Below, one piece after another: positions 7,501-14,775 of a stretch of 19,612 nt of DNA. The position numbers and the translations under genes are program-made. Source of the DNA: JAAUQA01 sp036351435 (GTDB lineage Bacteria > Pseudomonadota > Gammaproteobacteria > Competibacterales > Competibacteraceae); the NCBI GenBank assembly GCA_036351435.1, contig JAZBPA010000088.1, forward strand, positions 1 through 19,612, written 5' to 3'. Each line of letters starts with the position of its first letter. Position 1 is the first letter of the stretch. The notes under the pieces were generated by a model that saw only the letters and a program-made list of their open reading frames with translations, was not told the DNA's origin and searched no databases.

Positions 7501-8183
7501 CTGATCATGCGGTGATGTTCGTCGTAGGCGAATTGGAAACTATTGCCGTAAGCATCCACGCCCTCAAGCAAGTGTCCAACCTCGTCATAGCGATAGGTCA
7601 CTAATGGACGGGCTTTTCCTTGGTCCAACAACACCATACCGCTGATCAGACCGGCATCCGTAGTATTGATCCGAATACGGCGTTGCTCGGCGTCGACGAT
7701 GCCTTTGAGGCGACCGTCGGTGTGATAGTAAAACAGCATCTCTTGCTGTTCGAAAACCCGGAATAGACGCTTGAGTGTTGCGGTTGTTTCCCCGTCGGCA
7801 AAAACGAACTCCATGATCGGTTGGCCAAGCGCTTTGATCTGATAGGTTTGCGCATCAACCCGAACCAGCATCAAGCCACTGCTGGAGACCGTCTCCTCGT
7901 CTTGAGCTGGAATCGGAAACGTGACCCAACCGCCATCCGGGCTGCTGTAGGCAATCCCATCGATATCGAATGCTAAGCTGCGATCGTATTCATGAGTATG
8001 ACCCCAGCCAAGCGGTCCCAGCTCGTCGCTGCGGGCGCTGCTGTAATGTCGCCACCACTCGAATGGCAGTGGCGCAGTGAGTTTAGCATCCAGCGCTTCA
8101 TAGAAATTGGCACCGCTGACCACATCGATTGGGTCACCCACTGAGCGCATCGAACGCAATCCAGAATGTCGTGTACAGGTCAT
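4512..8183 (-). CDS. T6SS-associated Rhs polymorphic toxin with a papain-like C-terminal domain
   Basis: This 1223-residue protein starts with a DUF6531-type region (GDPIDVVSGANFYEA near residue 17), followed by many YD/RHS repeats (G-x-x-x-x-Y-x-Y-D patterns) that build the hollow shell known for Rhs proteins. The core ends near residue 967 with degenerate forms of the usual DPxGL motifs (DPLDI at 941, DLRGD at 963). The remaining 256 residues are the variable toxin tip. It has C1057 in GWCGKSAE, H1085 in EHQHTIVVG and D1101 in MFDPTYEQF, spaced like papain-fold or transglutaminase-like cysteine enzymes. A protease, deamidase or similar activity on host proteins is inferred. It starts 10 bp after the PAAR gene and is probably delivered on the VgrG/PAAR spike. 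No immunity gene follows. Confidence 0.9.
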   Translation of the reverse strand: MTCTRHSGLRSMRSVGDPIDVVSGANFYEALDAKLTAPLPFEWWRHYSSARSDELGPLGWGHTHEYDRSLAFDIDGIAYSSPDGGWVTFPIPAQDEETVSSSGLMLVRVDAQTYQIKALGQPIMEFVFADGETTATLKRLFRVFEQQEMLFYYHTDGRLKGIVDAEQRRIRINTTDAGLISGMVLLDQGKARPLVTYRYDEVGHLLEGVDAYGNSFQFAYDEHHRMISKTDQRGYTFHFIYDDDGRCVRSHGEDGFLNTCLEYRVLEKRTIVTHANGGRWLYDYDDNGVLTRITGPEGSIQAFTLDEQSRVIQDTDPNGYATEWVYDDLGGFSGKTSALGWFSDDPDGPTRPDQEQHRVPNQPLQWEYGDLLSAEHITLPSSQEFQSLPAAVYQAFRTTSGNNEPKQVYNAAGLLIKQLGIDGSPRLWRYDAVGNTVRYRDHDGAGYDFQYGSWNLRLRETDPLGHSVAYRYTRSGQLSQVQDPGGTVSEYLYDEKDRLRKIRRNGVAEEEYRYDAADNLLEKLDGDGNSLLQFKIGKHNLPVERCLASGETHRFTYTPQGHYASVATDQHKIVFDYDLFENRICDERDGLGVRHRFTAPGKLLESTVLNRFTIRYDQSPERPLTITDPGGQKQVLRFPGNGLIHRELSNGSAEYTQYDPNGRCLAKVVTGVRHGTWSRRYRYSGEGDLVQVEDSTGENVSYEYDLAHRLRRALHHNGQVESFAYDAAGNLLNQPDLSEVTLGKGNRLCAANGASIEYNSRQSIAARQDEHGPHRYSYDSRDMLVRCEMPEGVFTASYDPLGRRIDKSFNGQRVTFYWDSDRLAAELRDDGRLRIYIYADAFAMTPFMFMEYNDLDADPESGQRYFLFSNHLGAPIRVEEQQGELVWQARLEPYGRAHINGNAGIDMPLRFPGHYFDAETGLHYNRLRYYSPELGRYLQPDPLDISGGINLYAYTENPLKQVDLRGDTARCPGGATPPKQQNQGQSSESGSDSRVVPRQRSRVNPLRRSIKKLSLKMDLDTRERPNLATLQYLSKISKQVIDRDVRKDGNGIYQGWCGKSAEQLLPRLEKLGLGGAVGANLEHQHTIVVGQTKEGKFFMFDPTYEQFTPEGSRFGSDVNQDIIRASNGDDPNARFMKDIKENEGLAVFDSREDLEKGMRWYGTKLSENVVDDGFDGPPKLPAERKWDELPREKWHPEEMKKADADELADEDKFVAQELAKAGY

Positions 8184-8193
8184 GATGTATTTC

Positions 8194-9141
8194 TCAACGC
8201 GGTGGGCAGCTCGGGAAACCGACCTTACCCTTGCCTTTTTTGCTATTAACGCGACGGCGCATTCTTAATCCTTTCACCATTTTCAACAGGCCCTTGGCAA
8301 TGGCTAGCCAAGCCGGTGTGGGAATACCACCGATTACCACATTCGGCGAACCCATCGTAATGGTGCCGGGAGTGCCGGGTGGAGCGCAGGGGTCTTTACC
8401 CATCGCCGCACCCATCGCCATGGCTACGACATCGGACGACATTTGCGCAGCGATCATCCCGGCATTCATCCCCAGTGCGGCGGACATGGCAGAATCGTCA
8501 GTTTCCACCGCCTCAATCGCATCGCCCGCGGCCATTAAACCTTGTGCCGCCATGCCGGCGGCAGTGGCGACTTTGCTGCCAACAGCAATCGCACGTTGTG
8601 CGACCATCGCCGCGTTCATGGCACTTTTCATGGCCGCTGCAGTACCCCGGCCCGCCGCACCGGAGGGTGGGATCGGCTTGCAGTGATAAGTGATGTCGGT
8701 CATGCGGGCCGCACGGGCTCCACCGATGAATACGCTGGATGAACCGGTGAAAATCTCGAAAATTGGCGGTATGCCGCAGCAGGTCGGATTTAGGCCCAGA
8801 TCTCCACAGCGGGCAGCAGGCATACCATTGATCAACACTTGCACGGAACAGCCGAAAGTCACCGGTCCGATGGGCGGAAATGGGATGGCAAAAGGCGCGC
8901 TTGGCGGGTGAGCGAAGTGCGCATGAGGTAAGCCAATAGCGACGGAACCCAAGGTTGCCGCAGGAAATGCCGGTAATGCCTGTGAAATCGCTTGGGTGGC
9001 AGTCGCGAAACCCTCGTTGAGTAGCTCGACTCCTTTCATTGGTGCGCTGGCCACTGCACTGATACCGTTGGCAATATCATGCAACACATTGGTGGGTCGC
9101 TGTGGCGGCTGTGCACGGGGGGCTGTAGGGAAATTGCTCAT
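8194..9141 (-). CDS. PAAR-repeat spike-tip protein with an Ala/Met-rich helical insert
   Basis: This 315-residue protein carries a PAAR domain in two parts. The first, residues 84-155, includes VTFGCSVQVLINGMPAARCGD and FTGSSSVFIGG; the second, near 260-272, is ITMGSPNVVIGG. Between them, residues 160-250 form an alanine- and methionine-rich helical segment that could be membrane-active. PAAR proteins cap the VgrG trimer of T6SS and attach effectors. The start ATG overlaps the TPR gene's stop as ATGA and has GAGGAG 8 bp upstream. The Rhs effector begins 10 bp downstream, so PAAR and Rhs are separate polypeptides here rather than fused as in many Rhs proteins. The C-terminus is basic (RMRRRVNSKKGKGK). 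Family call is firm; the role of the insert is unknown. Confidence 0.87.
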   Translation of the reverse strand: MSNFPTAPRAQPPQRPTNVLHDIANGISAVASAPMKGVELLNEGFATATQAISQALPAFPAATLGSVAIGLPHAHFAHPPSAPFAIPFPPIGPVTFGCSVQVLINGMPAARCGDLGLNPTCCGIPPIFEIFTGSSSVFIGGARAARMTDITYHCKPIPPSGAAGRGTAAAMKSAMNAAMVAQRAIAVGSKVATAAGMAAQGLMAAGDAIEAVETDDSAMSAALGMNAGMIAAQMSSDVVAMAMGAAMGKDPCAPPGTPGTITMGSPNVVIGGIPTPAWLAIAKGLLKMVKGLRMRRRVNSKKGKGKVGFPSCPPR

Positions 9142-10394
9142 GCAGCCTGCTCCTCTATCGAAACCGGTGTTGCTAGGTGTTGTAACTCCTCATTCGCTGC
9201 CGCCAACTGATCCGTTTGACCGAGTTTTCGGTAACCTCGCTGTAAATGCTCCAGATTGCTGTGCAACAATGGCGGCAATCCGATAGAGCGGGCCAGCGTG
9301 GCGGCTTCCTCCCAACTGATGACGGCGCACTGGTATGCGCCTTGATGTTCCTGGCTTAGACCTCGGCGTTCCAGATCACGGATCTTGGCTTCCGGGTCGA
9401 GCATCCGGGCGGCGATTTGCTGGGCGCTGTTATAGTGTTGTTCCGCCAATGCATAATCCTGCTGCGCGAAAGCGAGATCAGCCAGATTCTTCACAGCGGT
9501 GTGAAAGCCCACTGGATCTTTAGACTCAATGGTCAACGGCACGGCGCATTCATAGCAATGTTGGGCACGGCTGGGTTGGTTGTCGCGTTGGTATACGTCG
9601 CCTGCCGTGTTGATCACGAAAGCCTGCATATGCGTGTTTTCGGTGTGCTGGTAATAACCCAGCAAGATTTTCAATTTCTCCAGTGCTGCGCTGTTGCGTT
9701 GGTGGGCGTAATCGAACAGCGCTACGCTCAACAACGCTTGCATACGTTGTTCGTCGGGCTGGGACTCGTCCTCGGCTTCTTCTTGCAACGCTTGCTGAAT
9801 GACGGCTTGATTCAACACCAACGACCGGGTGCGTACCCGCGGCCCACCGGCCAGTTCAGGCCGAAAAGCTTCGGTGTCGGATTCTTCACGAAAAATCAGT
9901 CGCAGTCCCTGCATTCCGGGCTGCAAGCCGCGCTGGGGGATGAAGGTGCTGAGCAAGTCCAGATAAGCATCGCGGTCGTGAATGTGCTGCGGCATCATCG
10001 CCCAGATCAACCGATGATCGCCGTCGCGTGGCAGCAGGGAACGGGCGTACATCATCGCCATACCCAGTCGTCGGACGGGTGACAGGTTTTGATCGTCGAG
10101 GGCTTCCGGCAGCGGCGGCAGGGGTTCCCGATCCTGTTCTGCTAACCAGTCATCGGCTAGTTGATGCTGTTCGCGCAACCGTTCGATGGCGACATCGACA
10201 TAGGGGCCGGGTGCGACGAAATCATCGGCGAACAGCAGAAACACATCGGTACCGTTCTCCTGCTCCACGTCTTGCAGCAATTTCAGCGTGATGGGTGCTT
10301 CGTTTTCGGTGCAGGTGATCAGCATCAGCAAATCGTTACGCTGTTCGACGAAATCGGTCAGTTCGCCCTTGAAGGCATCCAGTAATTTGCGCAT
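9138..10394 (-). CDS. TPR-repeat protein in the T6SS island, candidate effector loader
   Basis: The 418-residue protein lies between vgrG (15 bp upstream) and the PAAR gene (4-bp overlap), so it is translated together with them. The N-terminal 170 residues are not recognised as a named domain; they include patches such as LLMLITC and TDVFLLFADDF that could form a small alpha/beta fold. Residues from about 210 to 400 show tandem helical pairs of TPR type, for example NTAGDVYQRDNQPSRAQHCY and DLAFAQQDYALAEQHYNSA. There is no signal peptide or membrane segment. In T6SS islands this slot is usually held by adaptors such as DUF4123, DUF2169 or DUF1795/EagR, none of which is present. A chaperone or adaptor joining Rhs or PAAR to VgrG is therefore likely, but inferred. 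GAGGT lies 7 bp before the ATG. Confidence 0.75.
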   Translation of the reverse strand: MRKLLDAFKGELTDFVEQRNDLLMLITCTENEAPITLKLLQDVEQENGTDVFLLFADDFVAPGPYVDVAIERLREQHQLADDWLAEQDREPLPPLPEALDDQNLSPVRRLGMAMMYARSLLPRDGDHRLIWAMMPQHIHDRDAYLDLLSTFIPQRGLQPGMQGLRLIFREESDTEAFRPELAGGPRVRTRSLVLNQAVIQQALQEEAEDESQPDEQRMQALLSVALFDYAHQRNSAALEKLKILLGYYQHTENTHMQAFVINTAGDVYQRDNQPSRAQHCYECAVPLTIESKDPVGFHTAVKNLADLAFAQQDYALAEQHYNSAQQIAARMLDPEAKIRDLERRGLSQEHQGAYQCAVISWEEAATLARSIGLPPLLHSNLEHLQRGYRKLGQTDQLAAANEELQHLATPVSIEEQAA

Positions 10395-10409
10395 GGTCTC
10401 GACCTCATC

Positions 10410-12476
10410 CTAATTAATCTTGACCAGCGCGCCGCTGACTTCATGAACGCCGACTGCTGCCGCGGTGATAGCGGCACCGGCGGTTTCCACTTTGGCGGTG
10501 TTGCAGGTCACGTTTTGGGTGCCGACGCCCATCTTGGTTTCTTGGGTGCCGGTGATTTCGAGCTTTTTACCCGACAGGACGATGGTACCGTCCGAATTCA
10601 ATACCAACATGCTGTCGCCGGTCACCAGAGCGATCTGGGTTGCAGCAGTGAGCATGATGTTGGCCTCTGCCGATTGGGTCAGAATCGATCCCTTAACGGT
10701 GGTCTGTTGGGTCGTGTCGTAGGATTCAGTGACTGCTCCTTTGACGTAGCTGATGGAGGTGCCCGCGACTACTGCGTGGGAATAATTCCCTTCGGTGACC
10801 GCAATCGTGGTGTCCTTGACGATATTCTCGGTATGGGTGCCGAGGACTTGAATAAATCGGTTGTTCTCTACCGTCTGCGTATCGTCGTGCCGGACCATGG
10901 TTTCCATGTTGTGCTGGGCATGGATATTGATCAGTTCATTGCCCTTGCTGTCATCCATGTAAAGCTCGTTGTAACCACCGCCGCCCTTGGTGCTATTAGA
11001 CTTGACGCCGCTGATCATCGCGTTTTCGGGCAGTTTGTAGGGCGGCATGTTGGTACCGTTGTAGACCCGCCCAGTGACGATGGGTTGGTCGGGGTCGCCT
11101 TCGAGAAAATCGACGATGACTTCCTGACCGATGCGCGGAATGCAGACCCCACCCCAGTTTTTACCTGCCCAAGCATGCGATACCCGAATCCAACAGGAAC
11201 TCTCTTGGTCGGATTGGCCGTAACGATCCCAGTGGAACTGGCATTTCACCCGGCCGTATTGATCGGTCCAGATTTCCTCGCCCGCTTTGCCAACCACAGT
11301 AGCGGTCTGCGGTCCCCGGACGATGGGTTTTGGGGTGCTGCGGGCCGGGCGGAACTGCTGCTGGGCGTCAATAGCGGTGAACGAACACTGACACATCGGT
11401 TCCCAGGACAGTTGGTCAGTGCTAGCGTATTCGTTGGATACGATTTCGTAACTGGTCGAAACGAGTAAATACTCGCGATTGAAATCTTTGCGGTGATGGC
11501 GGGCTAACTTGAACAACGCGCCGGTTTGCAAGCCCATGGCCGTGCCCCGTCCCTCAATGATTTCGTGCTGGGATTGTAATTCCTCGATACGCACTCGCGC
11601 ATAATTGTTACCGTCGGCGAATTCTACGTATTTGCCCGGATAATCGTAGATTTCATAGCTGGCTTGGGCATGGTCGCGGGCCATGTTGGCGGGTGGACTG
11701 AGCAGTTTTTTACGCGGGATTTTAAAATCGAAATCGTTGGTGGTGTAGGCGCCCGGCTTGACCTTGCCGGCTGCTGACCATTCGAAGATCGAATCCCAGG
11801 GTCGGCGATTGCTTTCATCGGGGCGAAAATAAGGTACTTCCTCGTAACCCGGCGTCAGTTGATGGACGCTGAGCGAATCTACCAGCATCAGGGTATGTTT
11901 GCCGTTGTCGTGACGGAAGTAGTAGTAAATGCCCTCTTCTTCCAACAGCCGACTGATGAAATCGAAATCGCTTTCGCGATACTGCACGCAGTATTCCCGC
12001 TCCCGGTAGTTCTCCTGCAAACCATCGCCGCCTTCTTTCTGCCCTTGCTGTTTTTTTAGGCCGGTGAAATCGGCATCGGCGAATTCATAGTCGGCAAAGA
12101 CCTGTTTGATGATGTTGGGAACGGTGGCATTTTGAAAGATGCGGCAATCCGCAGTGCGGGTTAGAAACCATAACCAAGGCCGCAAGATCACCTGATAAGC
12201 CGCGTAATTACCTTGATTACCGATTTGGGAAAATGCACAGACGTAGCCGTTGAGGTAACGGGATTTATCCTCATGCAGCAAATCCATACGCACGGTCATG
12301 TTCTGACCGAGTAGCTGATTAAAATCAACGTGATCGTCGTTGCTGAGCACCTCCAGCTGAAACTCGAATAATCGACCTAATTCTTCGGTAGCCGTCATTC
12401 GATGAAACAGCAGCGCGTCTTCACCTAATGGGCTGGAGACTGCGCTAACGCGGTATTTTTGGGTGGGTGCGTCCAT
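10410..12476 (-). CDS. vgrG: T6SS spike protein VgrG (TssI)
   Basis: The 688-residue protein has the VgrG order: gp27-like base from about 5 to 370 (including EYCVQYRESDFDFISRLLEE near 161-180), a gp5-like OB fold at 405-475 (QYGRVKCQFHWDRYG, SCWIRVSHAWAG, GDPDQPIVTGRVYN), and a C-terminal beta-helix from about 500 onward. It ends with the usual VSGALVKIN and has no effector extension, so cargo must be carried through the PAAR and Rhs proteins downstream. A lysine/glutamine-rich insert, about KKQQGQKEGG at 141-150, interrupts the base domain. VgrG trimers tip the Hcp tube and are injected into neighbouring cells. Core T6SS genes are not in the window, so this is an outlying vgrG island. GAGAG lies about 8 bp before the ATG. 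Confidence 0.95.
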   Translation of the reverse strand: MDAPTQKYRVSAVSSPLGEDALLFHRMTATEELGRLFEFQLEVLSNDDHVDFNQLLGQNMTVRMDLLHEDKSRYLNGYVCAFSQIGNQGNYAAYQVILRPWLWFLTRTADCRIFQNATVPNIIKQVFADYEFADADFTGLKKQQGQKEGGDGLQENYREREYCVQYRESDFDFISRLLEEEGIYYYFRHDNGKHTLMLVDSLSVHQLTPGYEEVPYFRPDESNRRPWDSIFEWSAAGKVKPGAYTTNDFDFKIPRKKLLSPPANMARDHAQASYEIYDYPGKYVEFADGNNYARVRIEELQSQHEIIEGRGTAMGLQTGALFKLARHHRKDFNREYLLVSTSYEIVSNEYASTDQLSWEPMCQCSFTAIDAQQQFRPARSTPKPIVRGPQTATVVGKAGEEIWTDQYGRVKCQFHWDRYGQSDQESSCWIRVSHAWAGKNWGGVCIPRIGQEVIVDFLEGDPDQPIVTGRVYNGTNMPPYKLPENAMISGVKSNSTKGGGGYNELYMDDSKGNELINIHAQHNMETMVRHDDTQTVENNRFIQVLGTHTENIVKDTTIAVTEGNYSHAVVAGTSISYVKGAVTESYDTTQQTTVKGSILTQSAEANIMLTAATQIALVTGDSMLVLNSDGTIVLSGKKLEITGTQETKMGVGTQNVTCNTAKVETAGAAITAAAVGVHEVSGALVKIN

Positions 12477-12554
12477 TATTTAACTCTCGACCGTTGGGGG
12501 GAACCGGAGCGATTCGCCGGGTTATCTATTGGCCGAGATTATCCGTGGAACACT

Positions 12555-12574
12555 TTTCTGGACGGTTTCTGGAC
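12555..12574. repeat. Tandem 9-bp direct repeat upstream of vgrG
   Basis: TTTCTGGAC occurs at 12555-12563 and again at 12566-12574, exactly 11 bp apart, close to one helical turn. The pair sits about 80-100 bp upstream of the vgrG start. This is the layout of a regulator binding two sites on one DNA face, but no regulator is known. Confidence 0.4.
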
Positions 12575-12699
12575 AGAGGGTTTTTTGTTTAAATTGTTTC
12601 AAGTATTTCGGCACCAGTACGCCATAGCGGCTAGAGGGACTGGTATTTGCATAATTAGGATTTTCAGTGCTATTCGACTTTTCAAACTCGGCTAACTGT

Positions 12700-12722
12700 C
12701 CGGTCTGCGGTACCGCTACCGG
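12700..12722. repeat. Nested inverted repeat in the permease leader
   Basis: CCGGT and ACCGG flank the perfect palindrome GCGGTACCGC, making an imperfect stem with a small internal loop. It lies 64-86 bp before the permease start. It may be an operator or a leader RNA hairpin; no T run follows, so it is not a terminator. Confidence 0.35.
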
Positions 12723-12785
12723 TAAAACAAACAAGTGTCGTCCGAAATCTCCAACCCACCCGCTTGCACCAATTAGGGGAGTTTC

Positions 12786-14087
12786 ATGCAGTCTATTGAT
12801 CGTTTTTTTAGCATCAGTGCCCGGGGTTCCAATATCGGTACCGAAGTTCGTGCCGGGGTAACAACGTTTTTAACTATGGCGTATATCCTGTTCGTCAATC
12901 CATCGATTCTTGCCGCGACCGGTATGCCCGCTGCCGATGTGGCGTTTGCTACCGCTTTGGCTGCTGCCGTGGCGACCGCAATGATGGGTCTATATGCCAA
13001 TTTTCCCTTCGCTCTAGCACCCGGTATGGGATTGAATGCCTATTTCACCTACGGTGTGGTGCTGGGAATGGGTATCCCCTGGCCAGTTGCGTTAACCGCC
13101 GTGTTTATCGAGGGGTTGCTGTTTATGGCGTTAGCGCTTAGCGGCTTTCGGACGCAATTGCTAAATGCTATCCCTCAGGCGTTGAAGATCGCCACCATGG
13201 TCGGTATTGGCTTGTTTTTGGCGATAATTGGCTTCGAGAATGCCAAATTGACCGTGGATCATCCGGCCACTCTCGTTACTTTGGGTTCGTTTCAAGACCC
13301 GTCGGTCGTGATGTCATTACTCGGCATTCTGCTGATCGGAGTCATGATGATTCAAAAAGTGCAAGGCGCGATTCTGGTAGGCATCTTGGTCATCACAGCC
13401 TTAGCGTGGATTCTTGGATTCTCGCCGCCGCCGACCACGCTGATGAGCTTTCCCTCACTGCCCAAGGAAACGCTGTTCGCACTGGATTTCAGTCAGATCT
13501 TTACCGGCCCCCTGCTGACCGTAGTTATTGCGTTTTTCTTCGTAGATATCTTCGATACCGCCGGAACGCTGGTTGGGGTTGGCCGATTGGGTGGGTTTCT
13601 CGATAAGGAGGGGCATTTGCCTAATGCAGATAAAGCGTTTATGGCTGATGCAACAGGCACTACAGTAGGCGCATTAGTCGGCACCAGCACGGTGACCAGT
13701 TATATCGAGTCTGCCTCGGGTATTGAGGAAGGCGGTCGCACCGGCTTAACTGCAATAGTCGTGGCGCTGTTGTTTCTGCTGTCGCTGTTTTTTACCCCGC
13801 TATTTACGTCGGTACCGGCTATGGCGACTGCGCCTGCGTTGATTGTGGTCGGGGTATTCATGATGCGGGGTGCCCAGGAGTTGGATTGGCAACGCATGGA
13901 CGACGCGATTCCGGCTTTTCTGACTATTGTCGGTATGCCGTTTACTTATTCCATCGCGCACGGCATTAGTCTGGGGATTGTCAGTTATGTGTTGTTGCGG
14001 GTGATTAGCGGTCAGTGGCGGACCATTAATCCGGTGATGGGTGTGCTCGCTATTTTACTGATGCTTTATTACGGGTTTAAGGGGTAA
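12786..14087 (+). CDS. NCS2-type purine permease (AzgA/PbuG-like)
   Basis: The 433-residue protein is highly hydrophobic with roughly 12-14 membrane spans. It carries signatures of the AzgA branch of nucleobase transporters: FPFALAPGMGLNAYF at 73-87, the stretch DIFDTAGTLVGVG and the following HLPNADKAFMADATGTT. This branch imports adenine, guanine or hypoxanthine with protons across the inner membrane; it is distinct from uracil/xanthine UraA-type carriers. AGGGGAG lies 5 bp before the ATG. It is transcribed away from vgrG and has no purine catabolic gene beside it, so it probably serves salvage. Which base is preferred cannot be read from sequence. Length is normal for the family. Confidence 0.9.
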   Translation: MQSIDRFFSISARGSNIGTEVRAGVTTFLTMAYILFVNPSILAATGMPAADVAFATALAAAVATAMMGLYANFPFALAPGMGLNAYFTYGVVLGMGIPWPVALTAVFIEGLLFMALALSGFRTQLLNAIPQALKIATMVGIGLFLAIIGFENAKLTVDHPATLVTLGSFQDPSVVMSLLGILLIGVMMIQKVQGAILVGILVITALAWILGFSPPPTTLMSFPSLPKETLFALDFSQIFTGPLLTVVIAFFFVDIFDTAGTLVGVGRLGGFLDKEGHLPNADKAFMADATGTTVGALVGTSTVTSYIESASGIEEGGRTGLTAIVVALLFLLSLFFTPLFTSVPAMATAPALIVVGVFMMRGAQELDWQRMDDAIPAFLTIVGMPFTYSIAHGISLGIVSYVLLRVISGQWRTINPVMGVLAILLMLYYGFKG

Positions 14088-14107
14088 CTTTCGAGCAGGA
14101 GCACGCG

Positions 14108-14236
14108 TTGCTCAACCAGTTGCTTCGCCGCCGGGATACCACCTTAGCTGAGGTGCTCCGGCAAATGGGGCGACGTCATCGCAATCGTCAAGCCGCTACC
14201 GACTCCGCTCGCCGCAGCAAGCAACTTAACGAGTAG
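14108..14236 (+). CDS. Possible 42-residue basic protein with TTG start
   Basis: A frame from TTG at 14108 to TAG at 14236 encodes a leucine- and arginine-rich peptide (LLNQLLRRRDTTLAEVLRQM then a basic tail). AGGAG lies 6 bp before the TTG. The frame is open a little further upstream, from just after an in-frame stop near 14078, so it could also be the 3' remnant of a broken gene whose front has been lost. It begins 20 bp after the permease stop. The predicted helix with LLxxLLRRR and AEVLRQM looks protein-like and codon use resembles neighbours. I do not recognise a family. Confidence 0.33.
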   Translation: MLNQLLRRRDTTLAEVLRQMGRRHRNRQAATDSARRSKQLNE

Positions 14237-14286
14237 GACAGTATCGTAATCTGGCAAAGTAGAATTATACGATGGCCGATTAAGGG

Positions 14287-14775
14287 TTATTCTTGTGAAG
14301 TGCGGTTTGCCCTTGACCATTCGACTTCAAAACGTTGGCAGAATTGTTTTCCCCCACTGGTTGTTACGGCGATTTGGCAGTTTCGGCTTTCCTCAGCGTG
14401 AGTGAGTAGAATATCTAAATCTGCTGCAGGTGTGAGTTCACCGCCTTGTTCCGGCCACTCCACCAACAGAATCGTTTGCTCATCCAGAAAGTCTCGGAGC
14501 CCAAGAAACTCCAGTTCAAGCGGATCGGCTAGGCGATAGAAATCGCAATGTAGAACTTGCTGATCACCTACCGTGTAGGGTTCCATTAATGTATAAGTCG
14601 GGCTTTTAACCGCGCCCTGAAAGCCCAATGCTCGCATAAAACCTCGCACCAAGGTGGTTTTCCCTGTACCTAGTTCGCCGCGCAGATGAATAACCTGCCC
14701 TACCGGCGCTGCACGGGCTAGACACCCACCTAACAGTTCGGTGGCTTGCGTATCAACCAGAGTAATCGGTGTCAT
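14287..14775 (-). CDS. tsaE: tRNA threonylcarbamoyladenosine biosynthesis ATPase TsaE
   Basis: The 162-residue protein has Walker A GELGTGKTT at 33-41, then SPTYTLMEPY at 58-67, HCDFYRLADP at 76-85 and LLVEWPEQG at 103-111, the set that defines TsaE (YjeE). TsaE drives the ATP-dependent cycle of the TsaB-TsaD complex that makes the t6A37 modification in ANN-decoding tRNAs. Length is normal. Its ATG overlaps the stop of the NAD(P)HX repair gene as ATGA, so the two are co-translated; this pairing is common in proteobacteria, often followed by amiB and mutL, which are absent here. It ends convergently about 50 bp from the possible small ORF. Confidence 0.94.
   Translation of the reverse strand: MTPITLVDTQATELLGGCLARAAPVGQVIHLRGELGTGKTTLVRGFMRALGFQGAVKSPTYTLMEPYTVGDQQVLHCDFYRLADPLELEFLGLRDFLDEQTILLVEWPEQGGELTPAADLDILLTHAEESRNCQIAVTTSGGKQFCQRFEVEWSRANRTSQE

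Larger units (their letters stand above)
12477..12785. promoter_or_regulatory. Divergent control region between vgrG and the purine permease
   Basis: This 309-bp gap must contain the promoters of both divergent genes. It holds a direct repeat of TTTCTGGAC near vgrG, an AT-rich block, and nested inverted repeats about 60-85 bp before the permease start. I could not find a convincing -35/-10 pair for either direction. Reading frames inside it use poor starts and do not look coding. Confidence 0.55.

Noticed and set aside
12637..12650. GG-N10-GC with TTGC on the plus strand, sigma-54-like, before the permease
   Set aside because: The -24 box otherwise fails to match, purine permeases are not expected sigma-54 targets, and such matches are frequent by chance.
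12522..12734. 70-codon minus-strand frame just upstream of vgrG
   Set aside because: It needs a TTG start without a ribosome binding site, its composition does not look like protein, and it fills the region where promoters are expected.
14240..14276. ATCGTA/TACGAT inverted repeat after the small ORF as terminator
   Set aside because: The loop is about 20 nt and no T run follows, so it is probably chance.
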